Source of the DNA: Euperipatoides rowelli
Lineage: Eukaryota; Onychophora; Udeonychophora; Euonychophora; Peripatopsidae
Assembly: GCA_003024985.2 (NCBI GenBank)
Contig: PXIH01S0000183.1
Length of the DNA stretch: 16,887 nucleotides
Direction: 5' to 3' (one strand)
Part shown: one piece after another, positions 1-10,229 of the stretch
Numbering within the stretch: position 1 is the first letter of the stretch
Layout of the letters: each line of letters begins with the position of its first letter
The notes under the pieces: model-generated
The model's input: only the letters and a program-made list of their open reading frames with translations
The model's database searches: none
What the model was told of the DNA's origin: nothing
Program-made: the position numbers and the translations under genes

Positions 1-491
1 ACATGATCATGTTTTAATCATTCCCATCAAATTACATTTAAACTCGCATTAGAATTATTTTTAATATTGACTTATGAATAATTTGAAGTCTTCTAAAAGC
101 TATCTTTCATTTCTAGAATAATTTATAATATACAGTACAATACACCATTTTATTTTTTTAAAAAAATTAGCAGATTCCTTGAAATGCCCAAAGAATCCCC
201 AACATCCAAATCATTCGAGGATTCTAAGGCTTTAGCTTTTCAAAGCTTGGCTTGTGCATATTTTTTTATTGTTAAAAATGTGTCAATTATGATAAACACA
301 AGTAGCAACTTTGAGAAGGATAGTTTGCTACCTTCAAAACTGTGGAGTATAATAATTGAGCTCATATTTTTTTATTTTATTGTCACTTTTCAATGGCAAA
401 GTAGCCTTTTGCATAAAGTATTTAAAATCATAAAAAAAAATCTTCTTGTGACCAACATTATAATAATTAGTAGCTCTATCTTATATTTTAG
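1..491. other. AT-rich stretch, no supported gene
   Basis: A 112-codon open frame (184-522, plus strand) runs into the start of the BEL/Pao relic in a different frame. Its predicted product has no motif I recognise, and its second half is a chance-looking hydrophobic run. It may be undetectable upstream parts of the same retroelement. Confidence 0.3.
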
Positions 492-1026
492 GATGGAGAC
501 TATTATCCTTATTATACTGTAGTTGGACCATATTGCAGGACAACTGTGTTCTAATAGTGATACATTTTTGTAACTATTCTACAGCTCTGGCTATGGACAT
601 TGTGAAGATGTATCAGCAAATATGCATCCATCCTTCTAATGCTGACTTTTAATGCATTGCAGATAGAGAAGCTTCATACCTCTTAAGACTTCCATCTTCT
701 TATCATGACTTATGGTACTTCATATAACCCTATTAGGTGACAAAGTGTTTACAACTGGCATAGGATCGGAAGAAATCATGGCCTCAAAGTCGCCACTACG
801 GTGATGATCTATCCGGAGCCAGTTCTCTACAAGAAGCAATTCAGCTGTGTAACTGGATCTACTTACAAGTGAATGACTAAAATATCTAACAGTGATGTAC
901 TGTTAGAGAAAATTCCTTCTGAATCAAGGGAAATTTCACTTCCATTATGAATTTCTGATTAATTATTGATGTGTAAAGGCATTGGTTAATTAGCATCCAA
1001 GTGCAGACTGCTTCTCTTTGTTATGC
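492..1026 (+). pseudogene. BEL/Pao-type retrotransposon reverse-transcriptase relic
   Basis: This is a heavily broken pol fragment whose recognisable pieces lie in all three forward frames. In order they are: VVGP at about 519; LAMDIVKMYQQICIHPSNADF from 587; MTYGTS from 705; YGDDLSGASSLQEAIQLC from 797; ISNSDVLLEKIPSESREI from about 882; and HPSADCFSLL from 994. This order (template-grip region, HPS/D motif, TYGT box, the catalytic DD box, then the SNS...VL..IP segment) is the layout of BEL/Pao reverse transcriptases. The catalytic box has glycine where the family normally has valine. Stops and frameshifts separate nearly every block, so the copy is dead and old. No LTRs, protease or integrase were found around it. 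The family assignment rests on remembered motif order. Confidence 0.75.
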
Positions 1027-1225
1027 TTTTTTATTTGACTGGCATTTAACAGTTCACTGTTATCAGATCTTGCTAATGCATTTATGAAATCTTATACAAG
1101 AATGTGGGCATTTTTTTTTTTTACAGTAACAGGCATTACTTCATGCTTTTGAATTAGCTCTATGGGTTGGTCATATTCCATAAGTTATTTATCTTAAATT
1201 ATTTGACTATAATACAACATAGTGA

Positions 1226-1233
1226 CCTACGAC
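1226..1233. repeat. Left 8-bp target-site duplication of the hAT-like element
   Basis: CCTACGAC directly precedes the TAGGGCC end; the identical octamer follows the other end at 1896-1903. Confidence 0.8.
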
Positions 1234-1895
1234 TAGGGCCTATCCGAGGGGGAGCAGGTGGGGCTGCTGCTCTGGGACCCACATTATTGTGGGCCCCCCC
1301 AAGTGGACCCTCCCCCAACTATCAATAGAGGATGAGGCCTTAAAATATAAGTAAAATATTGTGAGGCCCGTAACATTGAGGGCTTCATATTGTAATTAAT
1401 GAAATTGTAAATAATTGTAGAGGCATTTTTATTTAGAATTTTACGAAATTTCCTAATTCACTATTGCTTACCTATTTTAATCTACTAGTAGTAGTTATAA
1501 AGTGCCCCATACACTTTCATACACTTTAAAAAAAATTTGGTTAAATGTATTATAAAATTATAAATAATAAATAAAATATTAGTTTTTTGCTGATATAAAG
1601 GTTTGTAACAAACCAAATGTAAAATAAATTATTTTTATAGATGATTTTTTAATTTTTTTTTAGATGCCGGATAAAATACATTGTCTGAAGCGAAAAATAG
1701 TTTTGTTAAATCACAGCATCAAAGTACGCAATTGTAATGTATTTATTTAAAAGTAAATAAAGAAACTTTAATTGTTAAAATTGGGATCTAAATGGTCCAA
1801 AAATGAAATGAAAAAAAAAAAAAATTTCTTTAATTTGGAGGGGTCTCAAAAAATATTAGTTGCCCCGGGCCTCCAAATTTCTCTGCAAGGCCCTG
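1234..1895. mobile_element. Non-autonomous hAT-like DNA transposon
   Basis: The 662-bp element starts TAGGGCC and ends GGCCCTG, so the termini are a short inverted repeat of the CAGGGCC type known from hAT elements, with one change at the left tip. It is flanked by an exact 8-bp duplication, CCTACGAC, at 1226-1233 and 1896-1903; 8 bp is the hAT target-site length. Both ends are GC-rich (GGGGGAGCAGGTGGGG on the left, GCCCCGGGCCTCC on the right), while the core is very AT-rich and has no credible transposase frame. An 82-codon open frame over the right end runs out of the element and is chance. The element is probably a deletion derivative mobilised in trans. Strand is not assignable. Confidence 0.8.
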
Positions 1896-1903
1896 CCTAC
1901 GAC
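1896..1903. repeat. Right 8-bp target-site duplication of the hAT-like element
   Basis: CCTACGAC directly follows the GGCCCTG end and matches 1226-1233 exactly, marking this insertion as complete at both ends. Confidence 0.8.
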
Positions 1904-2837
1904 TATCAGTTAAATGGAAACAAACAAAAAAACAAAGCAAACCTAAACCTTTCCCAATTCTCTAAAATTTTGACATTTTATTTGGCTAATCTATTTAAAA
2001 GAAATGGGCCCAACAATTAAAATAAAAGCTTGTTCCTTGCTCAACTGTTATTGAAAAAATATATTTTTCACATTCTAGATTTCCATTAGTGAATACTTTA
2101 GCAAATATATTATAAAATTAAACGATAATATGGGGAGAGAGATACATCTCCTCTTTAGCTGAGAGTTTTGAATCAAGCCTAAAAGCTTCCATTTTTTTTT
2201 TTTTTTTTGCATTATTTCATGCTTCCAAACCTAATTGTATTACACTATACACATAATAATTTCCATTATCAAATATAGTATTCATATACAAATTTCTTTT
2301 CTCTTGGAAAGTTGATAGGCTTAGAGAACTTAGGAATTCAGGCCTGTACTTACTCAGACCAATGAACATATCATGTAAAATGTACAGTTTAGTTAAGCTA
2401 CTAAACAATATAATACATTATACAGTAGTTATCAGAAACTATAAAAATTATTGCATAAAATGTTGTAAGCCTAATAAAAAAGTAAAAAGGACATAGACGG
2501 TCCCCTCCACCAACAAACATAAGCTCACACACAAAACATTAATTTGCAGACACAATAAAATCTTAGGACATTTTTAATGTTTAGGATTCAAACTTTAGTT
2601 GCATTATAATCCTTAACATTGTCTATGATATTTTCAACTCACCACCAGTTTCAGTTTTGTTTTTAACAGCCTTTGGCCCTTAATTGAAAGATAAAAATTT
2701 CAGATCATAAAAAAAAAAAAAAGAAGTACTTAATAATATAGCCAATAATAAACAAATTTCACTTAATACATTTACTGTAATAATTTATTTCATAATAATA
2801 ATGCTGTAATGAGATGAACAATTATTTATCAGATATA
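1904..2837. other. AT-rich intronic stretch, nothing recognised
   Basis: Contains poly-T (about 2192-2208) and poly-A (about 2709-2722) runs and short chance frames only. No splice-flanked coding segment is seen on either strand. Confidence 0.5.
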
Positions 2838-2991
2838 TTGAATATAAAGTATATACCCTGTATATACAGTGTATACTGTAAATTTAGTATATAATAAATA
2901 TACAGCAAATACTGTACAGTATACAAACAGTATATACTAAATTGCATATTTATATTCAGTATATACCGACTATAAAATATACGGTATATAC
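2838..2991. repeat. AT-rich block of TATAC/ACAGTATA palindromes
   Basis: Dense direct and inverted copies of GTATATAC, TACTGTA and ACAGTATA. It includes a perfect 13-bp inverted pair, AATTTAGTATATA at 2881-2893 and its complement at 2931-2943. No coding potential. It abuts repeat copy 1. Confidence 0.7.
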
Positions 2992-3492
2992 AGTGCAGTG
3001 AACCTTATTAGTGCTTTATTGTAGAATTTATTTGGTTTAATTATGTGAAGACAGTTGCATTTCATCTATTCATGGCCGTAATTACAATATTATTTATAGT
3101 AAGATCATGATCACATGAAGTTATGAGTAGATGATTAGGGTTGCTAATTGCCTCACATGAGCAAAGCAATGCTTAATTTATTCAATAATATTGTAATTTG
3201 TGTACGTGCATGTCAAAAAAGAGGGAAAAATCCAGCATGCACAGGCAGTCTTTAGTCTTTCTGCTTTTTAGTCATTGCCTATGAACATATTAGTCTTTTT
3301 TTTCCCAAGTACAGTTTTATATTTGAGTTAGAATGTACTTTAAAACTTGTTATTACTGTGAAGCCATAATATATATATTGACTAATTTTGAGTCCCTTTT
3401 TAGTTATTGCACACACGGAAGGTCAGCAAGTGATAACTTAAACAGCATTTTCTTCTTCTTTCCCCATTGTGTAGTGACCCCTAGGTTATAAT
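2992..3492 (+). repeat. Dispersed repeat of about 0.5 kb, copy 1
   Basis: This segment aligns in the same orientation with 5933-6501 through most of its length. Shared blocks include GTGAACCTTATTAGTG at the left end, CTATTCATGGCC, AAGATCATGATCAC, CAGCATGCACAGGCAG, AGTTATTGCACACA, CCCCATTGTGTAG and GTTATAAT at the right end. The two copies differ by small indels and many substitutions, so they are old. There is no coding potential and no terminal inverted repeat. It begins immediately after a block of ACAGTATA-type palindromes. It could be a non-autonomous element or a segmental duplication; I do not recognise the family. Confidence 0.8.
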
Positions 3493-3930
3493 AAGCCTGT
3501 TTGCATCTCCATAAGAGATACAATCCTGCCTTCTCATATGTTCTATTTCAGCATCAGTGTACGGTATAAACTAGCCATGATCAATGAAAGACCTATAATA
3601 TTATGACAGACAGACATTAGTCTCTGCAAAGAAGAATATAAATGTATAACTAAATAAAAAGCATGACATTTTATCCCTAGATAAAATGTCTATTATGCTT
3701 ACCATTGTTAGGCTAAGGCCATATAAAATATACAGAATGTTTACATTATATAAATATATTTCTATAATAAATAACTAGTATATTTTATAATAAAATACCT
3801 ATTCTAGATATTAGGCTAGTTAGCCTAATATACAGTATAATAATAATATACAGTATAAATGCACCAGTAATATTATGCACCATGTACACTAAACTAAAAA
3901 ATACTTATTTGCCTAATTGTTATAAACTTG
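3493..3930. other. AT-rich intronic stretch, hairpin only
   Basis: Apart from the hairpin at 3665-3690 and scattered TACAGTATAA motifs around 3830-3860, I see nothing. Confidence 0.5.
3665..3690. repeat. Perfect 11-bp hairpin
   Basis: GACATTTTATC (3665-3675), loop CCTA, GATAAAATGTC (3680-3690). GCAT just left of the stem can also pair with ATGC at 3695-3698 across a short bulge. Confidence 0.7.
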
Positions 3931-4654
3931 GTGTGCCAACACATTTTCTCTGAGCCAAAACTAGAAACTAAGAAATAAAGACTCCGATAGTTATAAAGAC
4001 ATTTATGTGGGTATAGTGATACATTTTACAGAACTGTGTGTAAAAAATTATTTCACAAATATCTGTCAGTGATAAAACAATTGCTAAACATTTCATTACT
4101 ACTAACCTTCCAAAGCAACAAGCATTCCATCACGTGATTTCCAAACTTCCTGCTAGGGAACGGATCAAACTGAAGGCAACCAGTTGAAGCTCTACCTTAT
4201 TGGCTACTAACCTACACTTTTATTGGCTCTCAGAAAAGGATATTAGCTAATAGAGGCAGACCTGTGTCTCTAGAATCCCGTGAGAGCAGATAAAAGCAAA
4301 GGGAACTATTCAATCTGGGTGAATCAGCCAGGAAGAGAGACCCTGCATATTTCTCCGAAGAAGTTAGCCTTTGTGAAAGCTGAAAGTAAAACCTGCAATA
4401 AGTTAAATAGGCCGGCCTTTGGCTTCCATAAGATATCGCCCAATATAAGATCAAAGCTGCCATCTGGCTTTGATCTTCCCCTTGTCCCTAGCAGATAACT
4501 CAGGAGTGAATTCACTGCAAGGATACAGAGATATCCAGATGTCCATCTAACAACCAAGCTACAGATGGGTAAGACGTCTTACATATAAATGTTTAGCAAA
4601 CTACTAATATCACTGCCACTTTCCCTTATTACAAATTAGCTAGTGTTGGCACAC
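3931..4654. mobile_element. 724-bp segment with 12-bp terminal inverted repeats, class uncertain
   Basis: GTGTGCCAACAC (3931-3942) and GTGTTGGCACAC (4643-4654) are a perfect inverted pair. One base in from each outer edge the ends read TG...CA, as in LTRs. The core from about 4130 to 4560 is less AT-rich than its surroundings, has an E-box-like CACGTG (about 4130), two ATTGGCT (CCAAT-like) sites near 4200-4225, and a hairpin with 11-bp arms (4447-4457 and 4467-4477). Three overlapping open frames of 72-77 codons on both strands show no recognisable protein. No clean target duplication is adjacent; the heptamer TTATAAA occurs near both edges (3920-3926, 4656-4662) but not at equal spacing. It could be a solo LTR, a MITE or chance. 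Confidence 0.4.
4447..4477. repeat. 11-bp-arm hairpin
   Basis: AAGATCAAAGC (4447-4457) pairs exactly with GCTTTGATCTT (4467-4477) across a 9-nt loop. It lies inside the 3931-4654 segment. Confidence 0.7.
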
Positions 4655-5932
4655 ATTATAAATACTTATAATAATTATGAGTATACCTAATCTAGGCAAA
4701 CTCTACTTATACTGTTATTTGGTGCAATAATTATATCATACTATGTATGCATTACTTTGTTCTAATGAATAAAAATGTAGTTATAAGTTATATCTGTCGT
4801 CCTTGTCATTCTTATTGCTAATAACTATAGCTACAGCCGAGGGATTTTGCAGGATCTCTAAGTAAAACCCAATACTTTAGACTAGGATCAAACCCAGTCT
4901 TACAAGGTGTTCGTTATATAATGGCTCCCTGACAAGGAAGAACTCATGGACCATTGGTTGGAAGTTTGATGTTTATAATCAAAATATTCCTAGTGCTCGA
5001 CGGCCTGGCACCCAATGAACATAATCTTTCATCTTATTTTTGTGGCCGTTACGATACTACATTTAAAGAACTGTTATGCAATTTAGAAGGGAGCTTTCTG
5101 TGCGTCAAGAATGGATACATGAAGGGAAGAACTTCAAAATTATGTGGAACATTTTTTTATTTGCTACGAATTCTTTTAAAGAGATTTGTGTTGAATGTTA
5201 AAAATATTCTCCGTTTATTATTGTGCAGTAAAAACAAGTGCTAATTGACCGAAAGAAATTTGAACTTTTTTTTATTTTAAAGTTAACAATAATTCAGAAG
5301 ATATTAACAAAATGAAAAGAAAAAAAAAAGAAGGTTTTTAAAACAGATTAAGCTTTAATTTTCTTTTATTAAGGTAAACAAGTTTTAATGTAAATAAGTT
5401 AATTTGTATTTAAAAAAAAAAAATACTTAAGGTAAAAATATTTTCCGTTTCTTTTAATAATTAAATTTACTCTAAGAAAATAATAAATATAGTATATTAT
5501 GTGCAATATATTTTAATAAATAATTTTTGAATTTCATGAAAGATTAGTGTAAGTAAATTTTATCTATGAGATGAATCAATAAAGATTTTCTTTCTTTGCT
5601 ACAATATTTAACATTCATAAAAATCTCCAATGATTAAAAAAAAATAAAAAACTCGGGGAAGGGGGGTGGGGAACCAATGGTATCTCCTGAAACCTTTGTA
5701 CTTATTTTTGGGGAGCTTATCTCTTGAATATTACATATTTTTTAATGTTCTCTGGAAATTTTTTTCTTTTACTTCAAATTTAAACTTTAAACTATTGTTT
5801 ACTATGACTTAGCCGTTGAAGCAGACCCATAGTTAGGACTGGGACCACCCTGGAGCTTGACATACCAGCTTTCATAGTTTTTATTTTATTTATTGTTTTC
5901 CTTACAAGTTTGGAAACCAAACTTTTTTGAGT
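4655..5932. other. Non-coding stretch with a primer-binding-site-like sequence
   Basis: No host gene is recognised. TGGCTCCCTGACAAGGA at 4922-4938 resembles the leader just inside the 5' LTR of some Gypsy-type retrotransposons, where a TGG-initial site pairs with a tRNA 3' end. An AATAAA-like signal lies upstream near 4768. A 96-codon open frame (4954-5244, plus strand) follows it; its product is hydrophobic and Leu/Lys-rich at the C end and resembles no gag or other protein I know. From 5250 to 5932 the sequence is A/T homopolymer-rich with nothing further. Confidence 0.3.
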
Positions 5933-6501
5933 GAGTGTAGTGAACCTTATTAGTGGTTTACTATGAAATTTATTTGATTTGGTTATGGGAGGACAAAGCT
6001 GCATTTTCACATTTGTCTATTCATGGCCATAATTACGATCTTACTATTAAAAATAAGATCATGATCACAAGCTGCAGATTGTGAGGTTATGAGTAGATGA
6101 ATAGAATTGCTAAATTCCTCACATGACAGGCAATATTTAATTTATTTAATATTGTAATTTATGTTTGCAACACAAAACAAGAGGGAAAAGCCAGCATGCA
6201 CAGGCAGTTTTTCTGCTTTTTAGTCTTTTTCTATTAATAAATTAGTATTTTCCTATGTAGAGTTTTATACTTGGATTAGAATGTACTCTAAAACTGTAAA
6301 AGCTTTGTATTGCAATTATTTTGTATACTTATTACTATGAAGTCATCAATAAAATAAATTTTCACTTTAATTTTGAGTCATCTTTAAGTTATTGCACACA
6401 GGTCAGCAAATGATAACCATAGCAGCAGTTGTCCTTTTTCCATCTCCCCATTGTGTAGCAACTCCCAGGTAAACAAAATACCCCTGGGAGTTCGTTATAA
6501 T
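5933..6501 (+). repeat. Dispersed repeat of about 0.5 kb, copy 2
   Basis: Direct counterpart of 2992-3492. This copy is longer, mainly because it keeps sequence near its right end that copy 1 lacks, including a perfect 10-bp hairpin at 6460-6492. An open frame of 72 codons on the opposite strand overlaps its start and is chance: the matching region in copy 1 is not open. Confidence 0.8.
6460..6492. repeat. Hairpin at the right end of repeat copy 2
   Basis: Arms AACTCCCAGG (6460-6469) and CCTGGGAGTT (6483-6492) are perfectly complementary with a 13-nt loop. It lies one base before the GTTATAAT that ends the homology between the two repeat copies. Confidence 0.75.
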
Positions 6502-8516
6502 ATCTACAGTAATATATATACAGTAAGTGTACTGTATGTAAATACACAATTATATAAAATATACACTTATAAGTGCTATGATCATCAAATTCGCCAAAGA
6601 ATAAATATTTGTTATTAATGATTTATTTTCTAGTCTGGTGAAACCAAATGGTGAAATTATATGTTAAATAATACAATTTACTTTTAAATAAAAAAAAAAA
6701 ATTGTACATTACTTGTGGCGCTAACATTTCTCTACAAAACTACACTGCATAAATTCTTATAAGATTTATAGTGATCAACACTGTAACACTTTAATTTTGA
6801 TTTTAAACATCAGCAAAATGATTATCATGATTATGCATTTCTCTCAGTAAGAAATGAGATTGACTTCTTAAAAAAAAAAACATTTTATATCGATCAACAA
6901 AAATGGATGAGCAAAATGAGTTTGTTATAATAATTGTAAAAGGGTTATGCAATATATATACTGTACTACTGTATATATTTTCGGTACAAACAAATTACAA
7001 TACAATTATCAGTGTGTACAGATAATACTGTTATACTATATATATCTGTTATAATAAAGGGCTAATGCTTTTTCCTTACCTGTGTCAGAAACCTTACGGA
7101 GACAAAAGCATCGTTGAGTTGAGATTAGCTGGGCTCATAGAGCCCATCCCCTTTTTATGAACTCTATTCTATCCAGAGAACAACCAATGTAAAACAAAAC
7201 TAAGATAAAATACTAATAGTATATTTTCTATCCTCTAATATGAGTTTTGTAGGCTATAAGCGGTACTTACAAATACAAATAAACATATTGATTTTAGTAA
7301 ACACCTATAAAAAATGACTAGGCTATAAATTACCATTTGAACTCTGCAGCAAAGGTTACTTCTCTTCAGCCCTAATTATTTCTTGCTCTTATTCTTCTTT
7401 CTTCATGGGTTAACCTAGCTGAGCAGTATTCACCAGATATGCTCCAGTGTACAAATATCTTACGTTATACAGTACACTCTACAATCTTATAAATAGAATG
7501 CAGTATATAACACCAATCATATTAATAGACAGGGGAAAAGAATTATCATTTTAAATGACATGACTCTACTCACCTCTGCCAAGGGACTAACGAGGAGAAA
7601 GACAAAAGTCCTTATTTATCCTCAGCCTGAATAGTAAGGCTAAGTACACCCCCCTATCACACGTACCCTAGGAATAACATCTGACTGTAAAAATAACAAA
7701 AGAATAACTAACTATGATAGCATAAATAAGGTTTTCACACACAAACAATATTGAAGTTTTACAATGCATTTCGTTTATTCTGTAAAACATATAAAATAAC
7801 AGTAAAATTCCATTCCCAAATAAGTGATTAATATAATTTCCCAATTAAATTAACTTAGTAAAATTTTATTAATATGTCATGACAAAATATTATTATGAAA
7901 AGAATATGGTAAGCCAATCAAGTATAAAGGGAAGATAAGGGATTTTATTACTAAAGACTGGGACTGTATTTGAATGCGGTTGAATTTTATTAAAATGTTC
8001 AGAGAAACAGCAAAACTATGGACTGGAAAAACTGGACTGAATGAATATTCTTCGGTAATTTGGCATAGATGACTGTAATGGTTCTGTTCTGTTGTATTCA
8101 TAGGTGATTGCTGACATCAGACTGCATTGTATTGACTAGTAGCTGGATAAATGGACGCAGTGAATTCTGCATCGGTAAAATTTGGTCAAATTTGGATAAA
8201 ATTATTAGAATTGGAATAAATAATTTCTCTGAGCATGAAATATGATTAAGTTAATCATGCTTATTGATAAAATTTATCGGTAACATTTAATTAGTGTACA
8301 TCATGCCAAGATTTTATGAAGGTGTAACATGACCAAAATTGCATCTCCAATAGAAATGCAATCCAGCCATCTTACATGCATGATCTCAGCAACAGTGCCG
8401 TTACAAATATCTCCGATATGCTTGTATATTACTAATTATTATGATGACTGACAGGACATGTTGTCCAACAGAAGATACAATATTATGATCAGCTGACAAA
8501 TATTGGTTGTGTTACA
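6502..8516. other. AT-rich intronic stretch, no supported gene
   Basis: On the minus strand, good splice-donor matches occur at about 7080 (CAG|GTAAGG) and 7574 (GAG|GTGAGT), each preceded by a similar TTTTGTCT segment. The sequence upstream of them has no coding signature of TFIIF alpha, and stops interrupt most frames. A 74-codon frame at 7877-8101 (minus) is unremarkable. Confidence 0.45.
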
Positions 8517-8551
8517 GTATACTGTATATATGTACTGTATATACAGTATAC
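8517..8551. repeat. 14-bp-arm palindrome of the ACAGTATA type
   Basis: GTATACTGTATATA (8517-8530) and TATATACAGTATAC (8538-8551) are exact complements around a 7-nt loop. It is the same motif vocabulary as 2838-2991 and as the shorter runs near 6505-6535 and 6955-6990. Confidence 0.75.
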
Positions 8552-9751
8552 ATGCGAATAATATTATGTGCTACTGTATGTAATAATATCCATAATGTGT
8601 GCTAAGACCCCCTAGTGCTACCCCAANTAACTAATAATAATAATGAACTATCATAATAAAATGTGTGGTCAGTAATAGTGGCAGTAATATTATCATAACT
8701 TACTACAAATGAGAAACACGATGTTTTTGTGACCTCTTGCTTCCAGTCTTTAGGCCTTGCTCGCCTAAAGCCTGACTTCCATAACTCACTAACATAAGCT
8801 TAGCTTGCATGGACCGTATTGTAAGCTAATGGGCCTACTTTATAAAAGAACTCTCAGCCTTACTGCCAATAGGCTAATAAAAACTGTTATAAAAAATAAT
8901 CATTACAACTATACAATAATTTACATAAATTAAAATACTGTTTACTATACGGTAATTTGATAGTATAAATCTATAATAATACCATCAGTTACAAAATCAA
9001 ATATAAATATTATTTATTAGTTAGGTTTTCATATCTATAATTACCACCATAATCAATAATTATTTACAACTATAACTAGGTAATATTCCTATTACCTCTA
9101 ATTAGCAGCAATAAGGAATATAAGGAATAAAAGTAATTTTATTCTGTAGTTTTGAATCTGCAAAACTATACCTGTATAAATACGGATAAATGATGCACCT
9201 TTATAAATACACATGGCTATTTTTTTCAGAATAGACTATTTATAAATTCAACTAGAGATATTTCTAAGCCTTAGAGAAATTAAAAATTATTGTTATTAAA
9301 TCATTTATTAGGATAGCAAAACTAAAGCAAACTGATATAAAAATAAGTTCTATGAGAAAATAGCCTGTCATGTGAAAGTGTGAATAACAAGAAAATTGTA
9401 ATTTAACCCAAGAAGAGAAGCCAAATGGCTGGGAGTAATCCAGGTAGAAAGTTTATAAGACAGACATTCAATATATTATACCGATGAGACTATAACATTA
9501 AAATCTTGGTGAGTGTTAAAAAAGGAGTTTTCTTAGGTCTATTAAATTGCTAATAGAAACAAAAGATTACAATTGGTGAAATTGGAAAAAGGACTGGAAT
9601 AAAAAGTTATAGTTGAATGAATCAAACTATGAACTTGTATGGGTCTAGCTGAATTGGAGAATATATTTTGTTCCCTAAGCTAAGTTTATGCACTATTTTC
9701 TAATACAAGATTAGACAATGTAAGAAAAAAAAACTATTTTTATGAACTCAC
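8552..9751. other. Intron 3' of exon B, nothing coding recognised
   Basis: AT-rich, with one perfect 8-bp hairpin, CTTTAGGC (8748-8755) and GCCTAAAG (8763-8770), and a single undetermined base at 8627. No further TFIIF alpha exon was found. Confidence 0.5.
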
Positions 9752-9939
9752 CACCTTCTTTTTTGCCCTGCTTTTTATCTTCTTTATTCCCTTTATGATC
9801 CCCATTATTTTCATTCTCATTATCTTTCTTTTCTTCTTCTTCATCCTCAGAGTCTGAATGGTCCAATTTTTTGAGAGCCGGCTCATCCTCTACACCTTTT
9901 AATTGCTCCTTGACTTTGTCTTCAGGATGCTCAGAACCA
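9752..9939 (-). CDS. GTF2F1: TFIIF subunit alpha (RAP74/GTF2F1), internal exon B
   Basis: This is the next exon of the same gene: 188 bp, 62 whole codons, one leading base that completes the serine codon left open by exon A, and one trailing base. The acceptor reads TTTATTTATAG|TGG and the donor GGTG|GTGAGT. The peptide opens GSEHPEDKVKEQLKGVEDEP and continues ALKKLDHSDSEDEEEEKK before an Asn/Glu/Lys-rich low-complexity tail. The KELKGV-EE-ALRKL-type segment directly after DYMSD is known from insect TFIIF alpha, so the order and phase of the two exons support each other. The region is expected to be disordered and highly charged. The next coding exon would lie below position 1; I found no continuation in 1-9751. 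The donor offers a second GT three bases upstream. Confidence 0.88.
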
Positions 9940-10019
9940 CTATAAATAAAAGGAAAAAAAATTCTCAATTCAACTGTTATTTTTCATTCAAGCATATTAA
10001 AAAAATATGATTTGAAACA

Positions 10020-10033
10020 CAGGGATGCAAACT
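10020..10033. repeat. Left terminal inverted repeat of the hAT-like transposon
   Basis: CAGGGATGCAAACT; pairs with 12685-12698 with one mismatch. Confidence 0.78.
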
Positions 10034-10055
10034 TATGTAGACTGCCATCATACAA

Positions 10056-10087
10056 CCCCCCCCCCCCCCACCCCCCCAAAAAAAAAA
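10056..10087. repeat. C14-A-C7-A10 homopolymer tract
   Basis: Fourteen C, one A, seven C, then ten A on the plus strand. In the transcript of the host gene this reads U10-G7-U-G14 and lies about 116-148 nt upstream of the exon B acceptor. It sits just inside the hAT left terminus. Exact length may be affected by sequencing error. Confidence 0.8.
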
Positions 10088-10229
10088 TTGTGCGTCTTAT
10101 TTTTGTTTTATTTAACATTTTATTTGCCATAAATGTTTTTAACAATTAGCATCAAAAACAAAAAAACTAAAAAAAACTCCTACCTACTGTACATTAAAAA
10201 ATGTGACTACCTAGTAAGTACCTGAACTA

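Noticed and set aside
184-522. 112-codon forward open frame
   Set aside because: No recognisable motif, no splice or promoter context, and it overlaps the first block of the BEL/Pao relic in another frame. At most it is decayed retroelement sequence.
4230-4557. Three overlapping open frames of 72-77 codons on both strands, and a possible first exon ending at ATGG|GTAAGA near 4568
   Set aside because: The frames exclude each other and encode nothing recognisable. The donor and CCAAT-like sites are suggestive, but no downstream exon follows.
7075-7180. Possible minus-strand exon ending CAG|GTAAGG
   Set aside because: Good donor, but the short open stretch before it does not resemble TFIIF alpha, and no phase-compatible continuation was found.
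8589-8700. Weak resemblance to the reverse complement of the 4590-4660 edge (ATAATGTGTGC and AGTGGCAGT-ATATTA blocks)
   Set aside because: Only two short blocks agree and the spacing differs; not enough to call a second copy without alignment.
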